From JANQIO01 sp965601975 (GTDB lineage Bacteria > Pseudomonadota > Gammaproteobacteria > Pseudomonadales > Halieaceae): a stretch of 64,000 nt of DNA. The position numbers were made by a program, and so were the translations under genes. Location of the stretch: NCBI GenBank assembly GCA_965601975.1, contig OZ271856.1, positions 372,001 to 436,000 of the forward strand. The letters are read 5' to 3'. Shown here in pieces: positions 42,129 to 53,147 of this stretch (position 1 is its first letter; each line of letters begins with the position of its first letter). Below the pieces are notes generated by a model that was given only the letters and a program-made list of their open reading frames with translations, had not been told where the DNA came from and did not search any database.

Positions 42129-43918
42129 TGTCAAAAATTTCCCTGTTGAGCCCACGCCTGGCGAACCAGATAGCCGCCGGCGAGGTGGTGGAACGCCCGG
42201 CGTCGGTGGTGAAGGAGCTGCTGGAAAACGCACTGGATGCCGGCGCCGACCGTGTCGAGGTCGACGTCGAGTCCGGCGGGGTCCGCCTGATCCGGGTGCG
42301 CGACAACGGCGCCGGCATGGACGATGAGGACCTGCCGCTGTCGCTGAGTCGCCACGCGACCAGCAAGATACACTCCCTGGAGGACCTGGAGCGGGTCGGC
42401 AGCCTCGGCTTTCGCGGCGAAGCCCTGGCCAGCATCAGCTCCGTGTCGCGCCTGGGGATCACCTCCAACGCCCGGGATGAGGGCAGCGAGGGCCTGCGGG
42501 CCGAGTGCGAGGGGTCCAATATGGAGGTCTCGGTGAAGCCTGCGCCCCACCCCCGGGGCACCACCGTGGAAGTCCGCGACCTGTTTTTCAATACGCCTGC
42601 GCGGCGCAAGTTCCTGCGCACCGAGAAGACAGAGTTCGGCCATCTCGAAGAGGTGGTGAAGCGGCAGGCCCTGAGCCGCTTCGATGTGGCGTTTCACCTG
42701 CGCCACAATGCCCGTGTTGTCCACCAGCTCAGCGCCTGCGACTCCGAGACGGCCCGGGAGCGGCGCGTCGCCGCCGTCTGCGGCCCTGCTTTCATCAACG
42801 AGGCGCTGTATATCGAGACGGATATCGGCGAGCTGAAGCTGTGGGGCTGGGTGGGCCTGCCCACGTTCTCCCGCAGCCAGGCGGATCTGCAGTACTTTTA
42901 CGTCAACGGCCGGGTCATACGCGACAAGCTGGTAAGTCACGCCGTCAGGCAGGCCTACCGGGATGTGCTCTACCACGGCCGGCATCCGGCCTTCGTGCTC
43001 TACCTGGAGCTGGACCCGGCGCTGGTGGACGTGAATGTGCACCCCACCAAGCACGAGGTTCGCTTCCGCGACGGGCGTAAAGTCCACGACTTTATTTTCC
43101 GCAGCCTGCACCGGGCGCTGGCGGATGTCCGCCCCAGTGACCAGCGGCCGCCGACCGGGGACATGCCTGCCCCCGTCGTGCCCCTGGTGGCGGAACCGGC
43201 CCAGGAGAACCTGTCCTGGGGACGGCCCGCGGCCACCGCCTACGCCGATCGCGCACCGGCGGGTGCGGTGCGGGAACAGATGAGCGCCATGCGTGAGCTG
43301 TACAGCCCGATGGCGGAAACGGCAGAGGAAGACGTTCCCCCGCTGGGCTATGCCGTGGCCCAGTTGCACGGCATCTACATACTCTCGCAAAACGCCGAAG
43401 GGCTGGTCCTGGTGGATATGCACGCCGCCCACGAGCGCATTACCTATGAGCGCATGAAGCACGCCCGGGCGGGCGAGGGCGTCCGCAGCCAGCCGCTGCT
43501 GGTGCCCCAGACGGTGGCGGTGAGCCAGCGCGAGGCAGAATGCGCAGACACTCACGCCGCCCTGTTTGAAACCCTTGGCATGGGGGTGCAGCGCACCGGC
43601 GAGGAGTCACTGGTGCTGCGGGAAGTGCCGGTCGCCCTGCGGGACGCGGATGTCGAGCAGCTGCTGCGCGACGTACTGTCTGACCTGCTGGAGTTCGGGA
43701 CCTCGGATCGCATCGAATCACACATGGATGAACTGTTGTCCACCATGGCCTGCCACGGCTCGGTGCGGGCCAATCGGCGCCTCACGATCCCGGAGATGAA
43801 CGCCCTGCTGCGGGACATGGAAGACACCGAGCGCAGCGGCCAGTGCAATCACGGCCGGCCCACCTGGACCCAACTGTCACTGGAGGAGCTGGACAAGCTG
43901 TTCCTGCGCGGTCGCTGA
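42128..43918 (+). CDS. mutL: DNA mismatch repair protein MutL
   Basis: 596 residues. The N-terminal GHKL ATPase has LLENALDAGADRV, RDNGAGMDDEDL and TSKIHSLEDLERVGSLGFRG. The C-terminal domain has DMHAAHERITYE, which matches the MutL endonuclease motif DQHA-x2-E-x4-E with M for Q, and QCNHGRPTW near the end. These are the features of the latent-endonuclease form of MutL, not of E. coli MutL, which needs MutH. The start shares a base with the amiB stop; miaA follows one base after the stop. Confidence 0.97.
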   Translation: MSKISLLSPRLANQIAAGEVVERPASVVKELLENALDAGADRVEVDVESGGVRLIRVRDNGAGMDDEDLPLSLSRHATSKIHSLEDLERVGSLGFRGEALASISSVSRLGITSNARDEGSEGLRAECEGSNMEVSVKPAPHPRGTTVEVRDLFFNTPARRKFLRTEKTEFGHLEEVVKRQALSRFDVAFHLRHNARVVHQLSACDSETARERRVAAVCGPAFINEALYIETDIGELKLWGWVGLPTFSRSQADLQYFYVNGRVIRDKLVSHAVRQAYRDVLYHGRHPAFVLYLELDPALVDVNVHPTKHEVRFRDGRKVHDFIFRSLHRALADVRPSDQRPPTGDMPAPVVPLVAEPAQENLSWGRPAATAYADRAPAGAVREQMSAMRELYSPMAETAEEDVPPLGYAVAQLHGIYILSQNAEGLVLVDMHAAHERITYERMKHARAGEGVRSQPLLVPQTVAVSQREAECADTHAALFETLGMGVQRTGEESLVLREVPVALRDADVEQLLRDVLSDLLEFGTSDRIESHMDELLSTMACHGSVRANRRLTIPEMNALLRDMEDTERSGQCNHGRPTWTQLSLEELDKLFLRGR

Positions 43919-43919
43919 C

Positions 43920-44903
43920 ATGTCGCTACCCCCCCTGATCTGCCTGATGGGCCCGACGGCCTCCGGCAAAACCGACCTCGCCATAGAACTGGCCGAAGAG
44001 ATGGATTGCGAGCTGGTCAGCGTCGATTCAGCCCTTGTGTACCGGAGCATGGATATTGGCAGCGCCAAGCCTGACTACCCCCATCGCCTGGTGGACATAC
44101 GCGATCCCGCCGAACCCTATTCCGTTGCGGATTTTTGCGTCGATGCGCGCGCGGCCATCGATGAGATTGTCGCCGCGGGGCGCACCCCACTTCTGGTGGG
44201 CGGCACCATGCTCTATTTTCGCGGCCTGCTGGAGGGGCTCGCCGAGATGCCCGCGGCGGACCCCGAAATTCGCGACCACCTGGAGTCGGAAGCGGCGGAT
44301 AAGGGCTGGCCGCACCTGCACAGCATGCTGGCCAAGGTCGATCCTGAACTGGCAGCCGACATCCATCCAAACCACTCCCAGCGCATCGGCCGCGCCCTGG
44401 AGGTCTACCTCGCCTCCGGGGTCACCATGTCAGAGTGGCGCCAGCGCCAGTCCGCCCAGGACAGCGTTTTGCTGGGTGACCGTTTCCGCGTGCTGCAGCT
44501 GGCGATCCGGCCGGCGCAACGCGCCGAACTGCATGCCCGCATCGAGCGCCGGGTCGACGCCATGCTCGAAGCAGGGTTGGTGGACGAGGTGCGCAGCCTG
44601 TATGACCGCGGCGACCTGCACCACGATCTGCCCGCCATGCGGGCGGTGGGTTACCGGCAGATTTGGGCTCACCTGGAGGGTGAGTACGACCTGGCGCGCG
44701 CCCGCGAGCTCTGTATCTATGCCACCCGGCAGCTGGCCAAGCGCCAGCTCACCTGGCTCCGGCGCTGGCCGGACGTGCACTGGATCTACACGGACGCCGC
44801 GGGCCACGCCGCCGCCAGCGCAGCTGAGCTGCCGGGGAGCCGCCAGTTCCCGCTCCAGGTGGCCTTGAAATATCTGGCGGATGCCACCATTGACACTCTG
44901 TAA
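43920..44903 (+). CDS. miaA: tRNA dimethylallyltransferase
   Basis: 327 residues. It adds a dimethylallyl group to A37 of tRNAs that read UNN codons. P-loop MGPTASGKTDLAIELAE, SVDSALVYRSMDIGSAKP, HRLVDIRDPAEPYSVADF, LVGGTMLYFRGLLEG and the C-terminal RQLAKRQLTWLRRW identify the family. It follows mutL with one intervening base and precedes hfq with a 160-base gap that must hold the hfq promoter, as in E. coli. Confidence 0.97.
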   Translation: MSLPPLICLMGPTASGKTDLAIELAEEMDCELVSVDSALVYRSMDIGSAKPDYPHRLVDIRDPAEPYSVADFCVDARAAIDEIVAAGRTPLLVGGTMLYFRGLLEGLAEMPAADPEIRDHLESEAADKGWPHLHSMLAKVDPELAADIHPNHSQRIGRALEVYLASGVTMSEWRQRQSAQDSVLLGDRFRVLQLAIRPAQRAELHARIERRVDAMLEAGLVDEVRSLYDRGDLHHDLPAMRAVGYRQIWAHLEGEYDLARARELCIYATRQLAKRQLTWLRRWPDVHWIYTDAAGHAAASAAELPGSRQFPLQVALKYLADATIDTL

Positions 44904-45063
44904 ATGGTTTATACTTGCACGAGGTGTGCGTGGGGCAGGGGTCCCGTCGTGCTCACCGTAAGTAGAACAAGAGATGCTCCCCGGAGCCCGCACAACCCGG
45001 GCAGGAAAGGGAGTTTGCTTTTTACTTTTTCCGACTCGATTTGAGTCAACAAGGAGAATTGCC

Positions 45064-45315
45064 ATGTCAAAAGGGCACACGTTACAAGACCCTTACCTGA
45101 ACATCCTGCGTAAGGAACGCGTTCCGGTTTCCATCTACCTCGTCAACGGTATCAAGCTGCAGGGCCAGATTGAGTCCTTCGACCAGTTCGTGGTGCTGCT
45201 GAAGAATACCGTCAGCCAGATGGTGTACAAGCATGCGATCTCCACCGTTGTTCCCTCCCGCGTGGTACGCATGCCCATGCAAAATCCCCCGGAAGACGCC
45301 GGTGGAGACAGTTAG
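45064..45315 (+). CDS. hfq: RNA chaperone Hfq
   Basis: 83 residues from ATG 45064, preceded by AAGGAGAATTGCC. Sm1 and Sm2 motifs are complete: GHTLQDPYLNILRKERVPVS, VNGIKLQGQIESFDQFVVLL and YKHAISTVVPSR. A short acidic tail follows. Hfq binds small RNAs and mRNAs. The upstream ATG-like frame to 44974 was rejected because the Shine-Dalgarno and the conserved N-terminus MSKGHTLQ both point to 45064. hflX begins 9 bases after the stop. Confidence 0.98.
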   Translation: MSKGHTLQDPYLNILRKERVPVSIYLVNGIKLQGQIESFDQFVVLLKNTVSQMVYKHAISTVVPSRVVRMPMQNPPEDAGGDS

Positions 45316-45323
45316 GCCCGTTA

Positions 45324-46646
45324 TTGTTTTTTGACCGACCCGATTCCGGTGAGCGCGCGCTGCTCGTTCACCTGAACCTCTCTACAGAAGCTGATCGAGA
45401 AGATCCGCGCGAATTCGAGGAACTGGTGCTGTCAGCCGGCGGCGACCCGGTGGAGTACGTATTTGGCCAGCGCGAAGCGCCCCATCCCCGCTACTTCGTC
45501 GGCACCGGCAAGCTCGAGGAAATCACGGCGCTGGTGCGCGCAGAGGAGATCGAGCTGGTGTTGTTCAACCACGCGCTCTCGCCCAGCCAGGAACGCAACC
45601 TGGAAAAGGCCCTGCAGTGCCGGGTACTGGATCGCACCGGCCTGATTCTCGACATCTTCGCCCAGCGGGCCCGCACCCACGAGGGCAAGCTGCAGGTTGA
45701 GCTGGCCCAGCTGCAGCATATGTCTACCCGCCTGGTACGAGGCTGGACCCACCTGGAGCGGCAGAAGGGCGGCATCGGATTGCGGGGCCCGGGTGAAACC
45801 CAGCTGGAGACTGACCGCCGCCTGCTGCGCGCCCGCATCAAGTCGATCACGGCACGGCTGGCAAAAGTGGAAAAGCAGCGCGAGCAGGGCCGTCGCTCGC
45901 GTCGGCGCGCGGAGATTCCCGCGGTGTCCCTGGTGGGCTATACCAATGCCGGCAAGTCCACCCTGTTCAACAGCCTGACCGACTCCGGCGTGTACGCCGC
46001 CGATCAGCTCTTCGCCACGCTGGACCCGACCCTGCGCCGGCTGGACGTCGAGGACTGCGGCCCGGTGGTGCTGGCGGACACGGTGGGCTTTATCAGTCAC
46101 CTGCCCCACAAGCTGGTGGATGCCTTCCGCGCCACCCTGGAGGAGACCACGCGCGCCGACCTGCTGCTGCACGTGGTCGATGCCGCCACCGAGGATCGCC
46201 AGGAGCACATCGAGCAGGTGGAAGAGGTGCTCACTGAGATCGGTGCCGAAGAAGTCCCGCGGCTGGAAGTCTTCAACAAGCTCGACCTGCTGGAGCAGGA
46301 ACCCCGCATCGACCGGGACGCCGACGGTCGCCCCGAGCGGGTCTGGCTGTCCGCCAACACGGGCGCGGGCTGTGAGCTGCTGGTGCAGTGCCTGGCGGAA
46401 CTGCTGGGCGGTGAGCGGGTCGAACACCGGCTCAACCTGGCGCCGGAGCGTGGCCGATTGCGTGCACTTTTGTACAGCCTGGGTGCGGTGGTGGCGGAAA
46501 ACCACAGCGGCGACGGCTACGTACAGTTGCATGTTCGAATGGATCGGCGTGAGTGGCAGAAATTGCTGGCATCAGAGTCTCTCGATGAGCGGGAGTTGGT
46601 GCTGGACGACTGGCCCGATACGCTGGATAGCCACCAGGTGGCGTAA
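45324..46646 (+). CDS. hflX: Ribosome rescue GTPase HflX
   Basis: 440 residues from TTG 45324, whose product MFFDRPDSGERALLVHLNL matches the usual HflX N-terminus. An N-terminal HflX domain (about 1-190) with FVGTGKLEEITALVRAE, a helical region with GGIGLRGPGETQLETDRR, then the GTPase G1 GYTNAGKSTLFNSLT, G3 DTVGFISHLP and G4 NKLD. It splits stalled 70S ribosomes under heat stress and associates with 50S subunits. The gene lies 9 bases after hfq, so it is co-transcribed with it. Confidence 0.95.
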   Translation: MFFDRPDSGERALLVHLNLSTEADREDPREFEELVLSAGGDPVEYVFGQREAPHPRYFVGTGKLEEITALVRAEEIELVLFNHALSPSQERNLEKALQCRVLDRTGLILDIFAQRARTHEGKLQVELAQLQHMSTRLVRGWTHLERQKGGIGLRGPGETQLETDRRLLRARIKSITARLAKVEKQREQGRRSRRRAEIPAVSLVGYTNAGKSTLFNSLTDSGVYAADQLFATLDPTLRRLDVEDCGPVVLADTVGFISHLPHKLVDAFRATLEETTRADLLLHVVDAATEDRQEHIEQVEEVLTEIGAEEVPRLEVFNKLDLLEQEPRIDRDADGRPERVWLSANTGAGCELLVQCLAELLGGERVEHRLNLAPERGRLRALLYSLGAVVAENHSGDGYVQLHVRMDRREWQKLLASESLDERELVLDDWPDTLDSHQVA

Positions 46647-46774
46647 CCTCCACCGGTAATTCATCGCGGTAGAATGATTGGCTGGCGTGAACCCCGCTTC
46701 GCCGGCGATTCCGCGAGCGGTGTCTGTGTTAAACTGCGTCGCTGTTTTTTCAACGGCGACCACGATGTTGCAAC

Positions 46775-46792
46775 GGGACGACGAGTCGTCCC
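46775..46792 (+). promoter_or_regulatory. Dyad next to the hflK ribosome site
   Basis: GGGACGAC-GA-GTCGTCCC is a perfect 8-bp inverted repeat. In RNA it would fold as a 7-bp stem with a CGAG tetraloop and ends only three bases before the hflK Shine-Dalgarno (CAGGAG). It could be an operator in DNA or a translation-control hairpin. Confidence 0.4.
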
Positions 46793-46806
46793 TACAGGAG
46801 AAGTAT

Positions 46807-47955
46807 ATGGCCTGGAATGAACCGGGTGGCAACGGCAACAAGCCGCGCGACCCCTGGGGCGGAGGCGACCAGGGCCCGCCCGATATGGATGAGGCGATGC
46901 GCAAGCTGAAGCAGCAGCTGTCCGGCATCTTTGGCGGTGGCGGCAGCAGCGGCGGTGGCGGCAGCGGCAAGGGCATATCCGGCGCGCTGTTCATGACACT
47001 GGCGTCGCTGGTGGTCGTGGTCTGGGCCCTGATGGGTTTCTATACCGTCGACGAGCAGGAGCGCGGCGTCGTGCTGCGGCTTGGCAAGTACCACAACACG
47101 GTGCAGCCCGGCCTGCAGTGGAACCCGCCGCTGATCGACCAGGTCACGCGGGTCAACGTCACCCGGGTCAACAATGCCACCTTCAAGGAGACCATGCTGA
47201 CCCAGGACGAGAACATCGTCGACGTCAGGCTCTCGGTCCAGTACGTCATCGACAACGCAGAGAACTTCGTGCTTCGCGTGCGCCGGCCGGAGGTCAGCCT
47301 GAAAAACGCCACGGAGAGTGCCCTGCGCCACGTGGTCGGTGACAACGCCATGGACTACGTGCTGACCGATGGTCGTACCCAGTTGGCCATCGATGTGCGC
47401 GAGCGCCTGCAGGAATACCTGAACATCTACCAGACCGGCATCACGGTCACGACTGTGAACGTTGACGATGCCCGTCCGCCGGCAGAGGTCCAGGAGGCCT
47501 TTGACGACGTGATCAAGGCCCGTGAGGACGAGGAGCGGGTCAAGAACGAGGCCCAGGCCTACGCCAACCAGATCATCCCGGAAGCTCGCGGCCAGGCCCA
47601 GCGGGTCATCGAGGAAGCCAACGCCTACAAGGAGCGGGTGATCGCCGAGGCCGAAGGTGACGCGGCGCGCTTTACTGCATTGCGGGAAGAGTACGCGAAG
47701 GCGCCTGAAGTCACGCGCCAGCGCCTGTACCTGGAGACGGTGCAGGGCGTGATGGAGAACACCAGCAAGGTGGTGGTCGACGTGGAGGGCGGCAACAACC
47801 TGCTGTACCTGCCGCTGGACAAGATCGTGGCCGAGAGCAGCCGCGCCCAGCCCCGCAGTGGCACCGATAGCGTGGACATTCGTGAACTGGCGGAACGGGT
47901 GTACGAGCAACTGCGGCGCGATACCGCCGGCCGCACCAGCCGGGGAGGGCGTTGA
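46807..47955 (+). CDS. hflK: HflK, FtsH protease modulator subunit
   Basis: 382 residues from ATG 46807, with CAGGAG seven bases upstream. The N-terminal Gly-rich and Pro-rich segment (WNEPGGNGNKPRDPWGGGDQ) is typical of HflK. One membrane helix follows (about 60-80, GALFMTLASLVVVVWALMGF), then the stomatin/prohibitin domain (ERGVVLRLGKYHNTVQPGLQW). HflK and HflC form a periplasmic cage on the inner membrane that restrains FtsH. The frame is open to 46678, but that part is not conserved. hflC follows after one base. Confidence 0.96.
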   Translation: MAWNEPGGNGNKPRDPWGGGDQGPPDMDEAMRKLKQQLSGIFGGGGSSGGGGSGKGISGALFMTLASLVVVVWALMGFYTVDEQERGVVLRLGKYHNTVQPGLQWNPPLIDQVTRVNVTRVNNATFKETMLTQDENIVDVRLSVQYVIDNAENFVLRVRRPEVSLKNATESALRHVVGDNAMDYVLTDGRTQLAIDVRERLQEYLNIYQTGITVTTVNVDDARPPAEVQEAFDDVIKAREDEERVKNEAQAYANQIIPEARGQAQRVIEEANAYKERVIAEAEGDAARFTALREEYAKAPEVTRQRLYLETVQGVMENTSKVVVDVEGGNNLLYLPLDKIVAESSRAQPRSGTDSVDIRELAERVYEQLRRDTAGRTSRGGR

Positions 47956-47956
47956 T

Positions 47957-48832
47957 ATGACTGGTAAGAACCTTGTTGTACTGGCGGTGACCCTGGTCGT
48001 GTTCCTGGTCGTCATCAATTCGATCTACATCGTCCAGGAAACCGAGCGCGCCGTGAAGCTGGAATTTGGCCAGGTGGTGATCTCGGACGTTCCTCCCGGG
48101 CTTCATTTCAAGTGGCCGCTGGTCAACAGCGTGCGCAAGTTCGACGCCCGGGTGCTGACCGTGGATGCACAGCCCGAGCGCTTCCTCACGGTGGAAAAGA
48201 AGGCCCTGGTGGTCGACTCCTACGCCAAGTGGAAAGTGTCCGACGTGGCCAAGTACTACACCGCCACCGGCGGCGATGAGGCCCGCGCCAATGGCCTGCT
48301 GGCCCAGCGCATCAATGATGGCCTGCGTAACCAGGTCGCCGTGCGCACCCTGCAGGAGGTTGTCAGCGGCGAGCGCGACCAGTTGATGAACGAGCTGCTG
48401 GAAAAGCTGAACACCGTGGCCCGCGACGAACTCGGCGTGGAAGTGGTGGACGTGCGGGTCAAGAAGATCGACCTGCCGGACAGCGTCTCCAACGCCGTGT
48501 TCCGCCGTATGAACGCCGAGCGTGAGAAAGAGGCTCGCGAGCTGCGTTCACAGGGTCGCGAGCTGGCCGAGGGTATTCGCGCCGCGGCGGACCGCGAAGT
48601 CACCGTGATCAAGGCCGGCGCCTACCGCGATGCCGAGCAGATCCGCGGTGAGGGCGATGCCCGGGCCGCGGGCATCTATGCCACGGCCTACAATGCTGAT
48701 CGCGAGTTCTACGACTTCACGCGGAGCCTGCGCGCCTACCGGGAATCCTTCAGCAACAAGGGCGACATCATGTTGATCGAGCCCGACGGGGATTTCTTCC
48801 AGTACTTCAAGCAGTCGAAAGGCGGGAAATAA
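47957..48832 (+). CDS. hflC: HflC, FtsH protease modulator subunit
   Basis: 291 residues from ATG 47957. N-terminal membrane helix (LVVLAVTLVVFLVVINSIYI), then the SPFH domain (VQETERAVKLEFGQVV, PPGLHFKWPLVNSVRKFD, DSYAKWKVSDVAKYYTATGG), long coiled-coil helices (REKEARELRSQGRELAEGIR) and the conserved end GDFFQYFK. Pairs with HflK. A GC-rich hairpin follows 6 bases after the stop (48838-48867). Confidence 0.97.
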   Translation: MTGKNLVVLAVTLVVFLVVINSIYIVQETERAVKLEFGQVVISDVPPGLHFKWPLVNSVRKFDARVLTVDAQPERFLTVEKKALVVDSYAKWKVSDVAKYYTATGGDEARANGLLAQRINDGLRNQVAVRTLQEVVSGERDQLMNELLEKLNTVARDELGVEVVDVRVKKIDLPDSVSNAVFRRMNAEREKEARELRSQGRELAEGIRAAADREVTVIKAGAYRDAEQIRGEGDARAAGIYATAYNADREFYDFTRSLRAYRESFSNKGDIMLIEPDGDFFQYFKQSKGGK

Positions 48833-48837
48833 GCCAG

Positions 48838-48867
48838 CAGAGGCGGGCACACAGGCGCCCGCCTCTG
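48838..48867 (+). terminator. GC-rich hairpin after hflC (possible attenuator)
   Basis: CAGAGGCGGGC and GCCCGCCTCTG form a perfect 11-bp stem around an 8-base loop. No T run follows (TGTTAGAATT), so it is not a classical intrinsic terminator. It may protect the hflKC transcript end or reduce read-through to the next genes. Confidence 0.5.
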
Positions 48868-48960
48868 TGTTAGAATTCTGCAACCGTGAGGTTCGGGGTT
48901 TGGTAACAGACCTTCGTGCCCGCGGTTTTTTTGTGCGCGCTCGACGGAGGACGCCCCCGT

Positions 48961-49152
48961 TTGGAAACCTGGCAACAGTTTGCTGTAGGCCTTGCGCTGG
49001 TTTTCGTGATCGAGGGGATACTGCCATTTGTGGCGCCACAGCGGTGGCGTGACATGGTGAAACAGGTGTCTGAACTGGACGACAAAAGCCTGCGCGGGTT
49101 CGGGCTGTTCAGCATGCTGTTGGGGCTGGGGCTGCTCTATCTCATTCGATGA
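48961..49152 (+). CDS. DUF2065 small membrane protein (YjeT type)
   Basis: 63 residues from TTG 48961, with GGAGG 10 bases upstream. Two hydrophobic segments (FAVGLALVFVIEGILPFVAP and GLFSMLLGLGLLYLIR) flank a short charged loop (RWRDMVKQVSELDDKSLRGF). This is the pattern of YjeT/DUF2065, found after hflC in many gammaproteobacteria. Its function is unknown. The frame extends to 48916, but the TTG start gives the family N-terminus. Confidence 0.85.
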   Translation: METWQQFAVGLALVFVIEGILPFVAPQRWRDMVKQVSELDDKSLRGFGLFSMLLGLGLLYLIR

Positions 49153-49185
49153 CAGGCCCCTGAAGTATTTTCATAGGAAATTTGC

Positions 49186-50327
49186 ATGACGACAGGTGAC
49201 CGCTGGCTATTGCCCGACGGCATCGAGGAACTGCTGCCCGGCCGCGCGGCCAGGGTCGAGCAGCTTCGTCGCAGCCTGCTCGATCTTCACCAGCGCTGGG
49301 GCTACCAGCTGGTGATACCGCCACTGGTGGAGTTTACCGAGTCCCTGCTGATCGGCCTGGGCGCAGATATTGACATGCTCACCTTTCGCATCACCGACCA
49401 GCTCAGCGGGCGGGGCATGGGCATACGCGCGGATATTACGCCACAGGTGGCGCGCATCGACGCCCACAGCCTGGCCGACGACGGGGTCAGCCGATTCTGC
49501 TACGCGGGCAGTGTGCTGCACACCCGCTCCACGACCCTGCTGGGGTCCCGCTCACCCATCAAGCTGGGTGCCGAGCTGTATGGCGATGCCTCGCTGCAGG
49601 CCGATATTGAAGTCATCTCGCTGATGCTGGAGACCCTGCAGGCCGCGGGTATCGAAAACCTGACCCTGGACCTGGGGCACGTCGGCCTGTGCCGCGGGCT
49701 GCTGGCGCGCTCGGGCCTGGACGAAGACCAACAGGCGGCGGTTTACGACGCCCTGCAGCGCAAGTCGCTGCCCGACCTCGACAGCCTGCTGTCCGATGAC
49801 CCGCTGGCGGAGCCGCTCAAAATGCTGGCCGGCCTGCACGGCGGACTGGAGGTGCTGGACAAGCTGCCTGCAGACATCGAGGACGGCGGCGTGATCGACA
49901 CGCTGCGTGAAGTGGCCGGGGCGATTGCCCAGCGCTACCCGGCGGTGGAGCTGTATTTCGACCTGGCGGAGCTGCGCGGCTACCAGTACCACACCGGACT
50001 GGTCTTCGCGGCCTATGTTCCGGGACAGGGACAGGCGCTGGCCAACGGCGGTCGCTACGACGATGTCGGCGAGGTGTTTGGCCGGCCGCGGCCGGCGACC
50101 GGTTTCAGTACGGATTTGAAGACCCTGCTCGAGCTGATGCCCGGCGAGCTTCCCGCCGACAACGGGATCGCGGCACCCGCGCAGGGCGATGCGGCATTCT
50201 GGCGCGCGGTGTCCGAGCTGCGCGCGGCCGGCGAAATAGTTATTCACCAGCTGTCCGGCGACGCCGATGCGCGTTGTTCCCGCCAGCTGGTCCTGCGCGA
50301 TGGGCAATGGAAAGTGGAAGACCTGGC

Positions 50328-50331
<4 letters not shown>
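49186..50331 (+). CDS. hisZ: ATP phosphoribosyltransferase regulatory subunit HisZ
   Basis: 381 residues. It is a catalytically inactive class II aminoacyl-tRNA-synthetase-like protein. Motifs seen: LPDGIEELLPGRAARVEQLR at the start, RGMGIRADITPQVARIDAH, ELYGDASLQADIEVISLML, and YDLAELRGYQYHTGL-like LYFDLAELRGYQYHTGL. HisZ assembles with the short HisG to start histidine synthesis, but hisG is not in the window. The position between DUF2065 and purA is known in pseudomonads. Its stop overlaps the purA start (ATGA). Confidence 0.95.
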
Positions 50332-51632
<1,301 letters not shown>

Positions 51633-53147
51633 GTCATCGACCAGCCTTCGCTGGTAGTGCCGCGGGTCGACATGGCGGCGCAGGATGCGCTGCTTCTCTT
51701 CATAGACAAGCGGGTCTGATTTCCAGCGCCACAGGGTTTCCCGGGCCCTGCGGAAACTTTCCCGCGTATCGACCACCGGCGGGGGGTAGTCATTCTCGCC
51801 GGTCAGCCCGTACATGGCGCGATCCAGCGGCCCCAGTTCCCAGGGCGTGTGAATCAGCTCGGTTGGCACCTGCTCCAGTTCCGGCAGCCACTGGCGCAGG
51901 AACAGTCCCTCCGGATCGTGATCCTGTGACTGCTTGACCGGGTTATAGATACGGATCGTGTTGGTGCCGGTCACGCCGGCCTGCATCTGCATCTGCGGGT
52001 AGTGAATGCCCGGTTCGAAATCCAGGAACAAAGACCCCAGCCAGCGGGCGCCCGCCCGCCAGTCCAGCCACAGGTGGTGACAGAGAAAGCTCACCAGCAT
52101 GGCGCGAGCCCGGAAGTTGATATAGCCGGTGGCGCGCAGGCAGCGCATGCTGGCATCCACCAGCGGCAGCCCGGTGCGACCGTACTGCCACGCTTCCAGC
52201 AGGGCGGCGTCTTCATCCTTGTCGAACTGCTGGAAGCCGCGGTTGATGTCCTCGAACTCCATGCGGCACTCCATCTCGAATTTCTGGATGAAGTGGCAGT
52301 GCCAGTGCAGCCGCGACTCAAAAGCGGAATGGGCGCGGCTCCAGCCGGGTCGGCCGCGCTCGGACCGCAGGGCCTGGTAGACCTGGCGAATACTGAGATT
52401 GCCCCAGGCCAGGAACGGGGACAGCCGCGAACAGTGATGTCGGCTGGCGGCTGGCTTGGAAATCTGGCTGTGATAGTGCCGCCCGCGCTCGGAGAGAAAA
52501 CTGTCGAGGGTGGCGCTCGCCTCGGACTCGCCGCCCCGCTGCATGGGTCCCGGTTCCCGCCAGCTGTCCGGCGCCTGGTGTCGCAGGCTCTCCAACGCGG
52601 CGAGATCGGCTCGATCCGGGCACTGCAAACGTGACAGCTCGGGGCTCGCCGGCGGCGCAGTCATGACCTGGTGCCAGGCGCGATTCCATCCCTCGCGGTT
52701 GCGCCGCCCGCGCTGGACGCCGTTGCTGGGGCTCTCATGCCAGGGAATATCGCGCGCCGCCAGCCAGCCCGCCACCGACCTGTCCCGCTGAAAGGTCACA
52801 TCAAGGCCGGTTTCCTCGTGGCTGTAGACCGCCGAGATCCCGAGGCTGTCGTGAACGGCTTCCAGCAGTTCCAACACTGTGCACTGGAAACGGTGGACGC
52901 GCTGGCCGAGGGGCTGCAACTGCCGATCCATGTCATCCAGCGACTGGGTGATAAAGCGCCAGTGGCGCCGCCGGTAGTGCAGGTCCTCGATTAGCTCGGG
53001 TTCGAAGCAGTAGACCAGCAGGCAGGGCTCACCGCGGGCGATCGCCGCCGCCAGCGGCGCGTGGTCTGCGAGCCGCAGGTCACGCTTGAACCAGACCAGG
53101 TTGATGCCCATTGCCTTACCGGTGGGGATGAAAGGCCTGAATAGTAG

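Noticed and set aside
44904..45063. Clear hfq promoter
   Set aside because: No convincing -35/-10 pair stood out in the 160-base gap, so none is annotated although one must exist.
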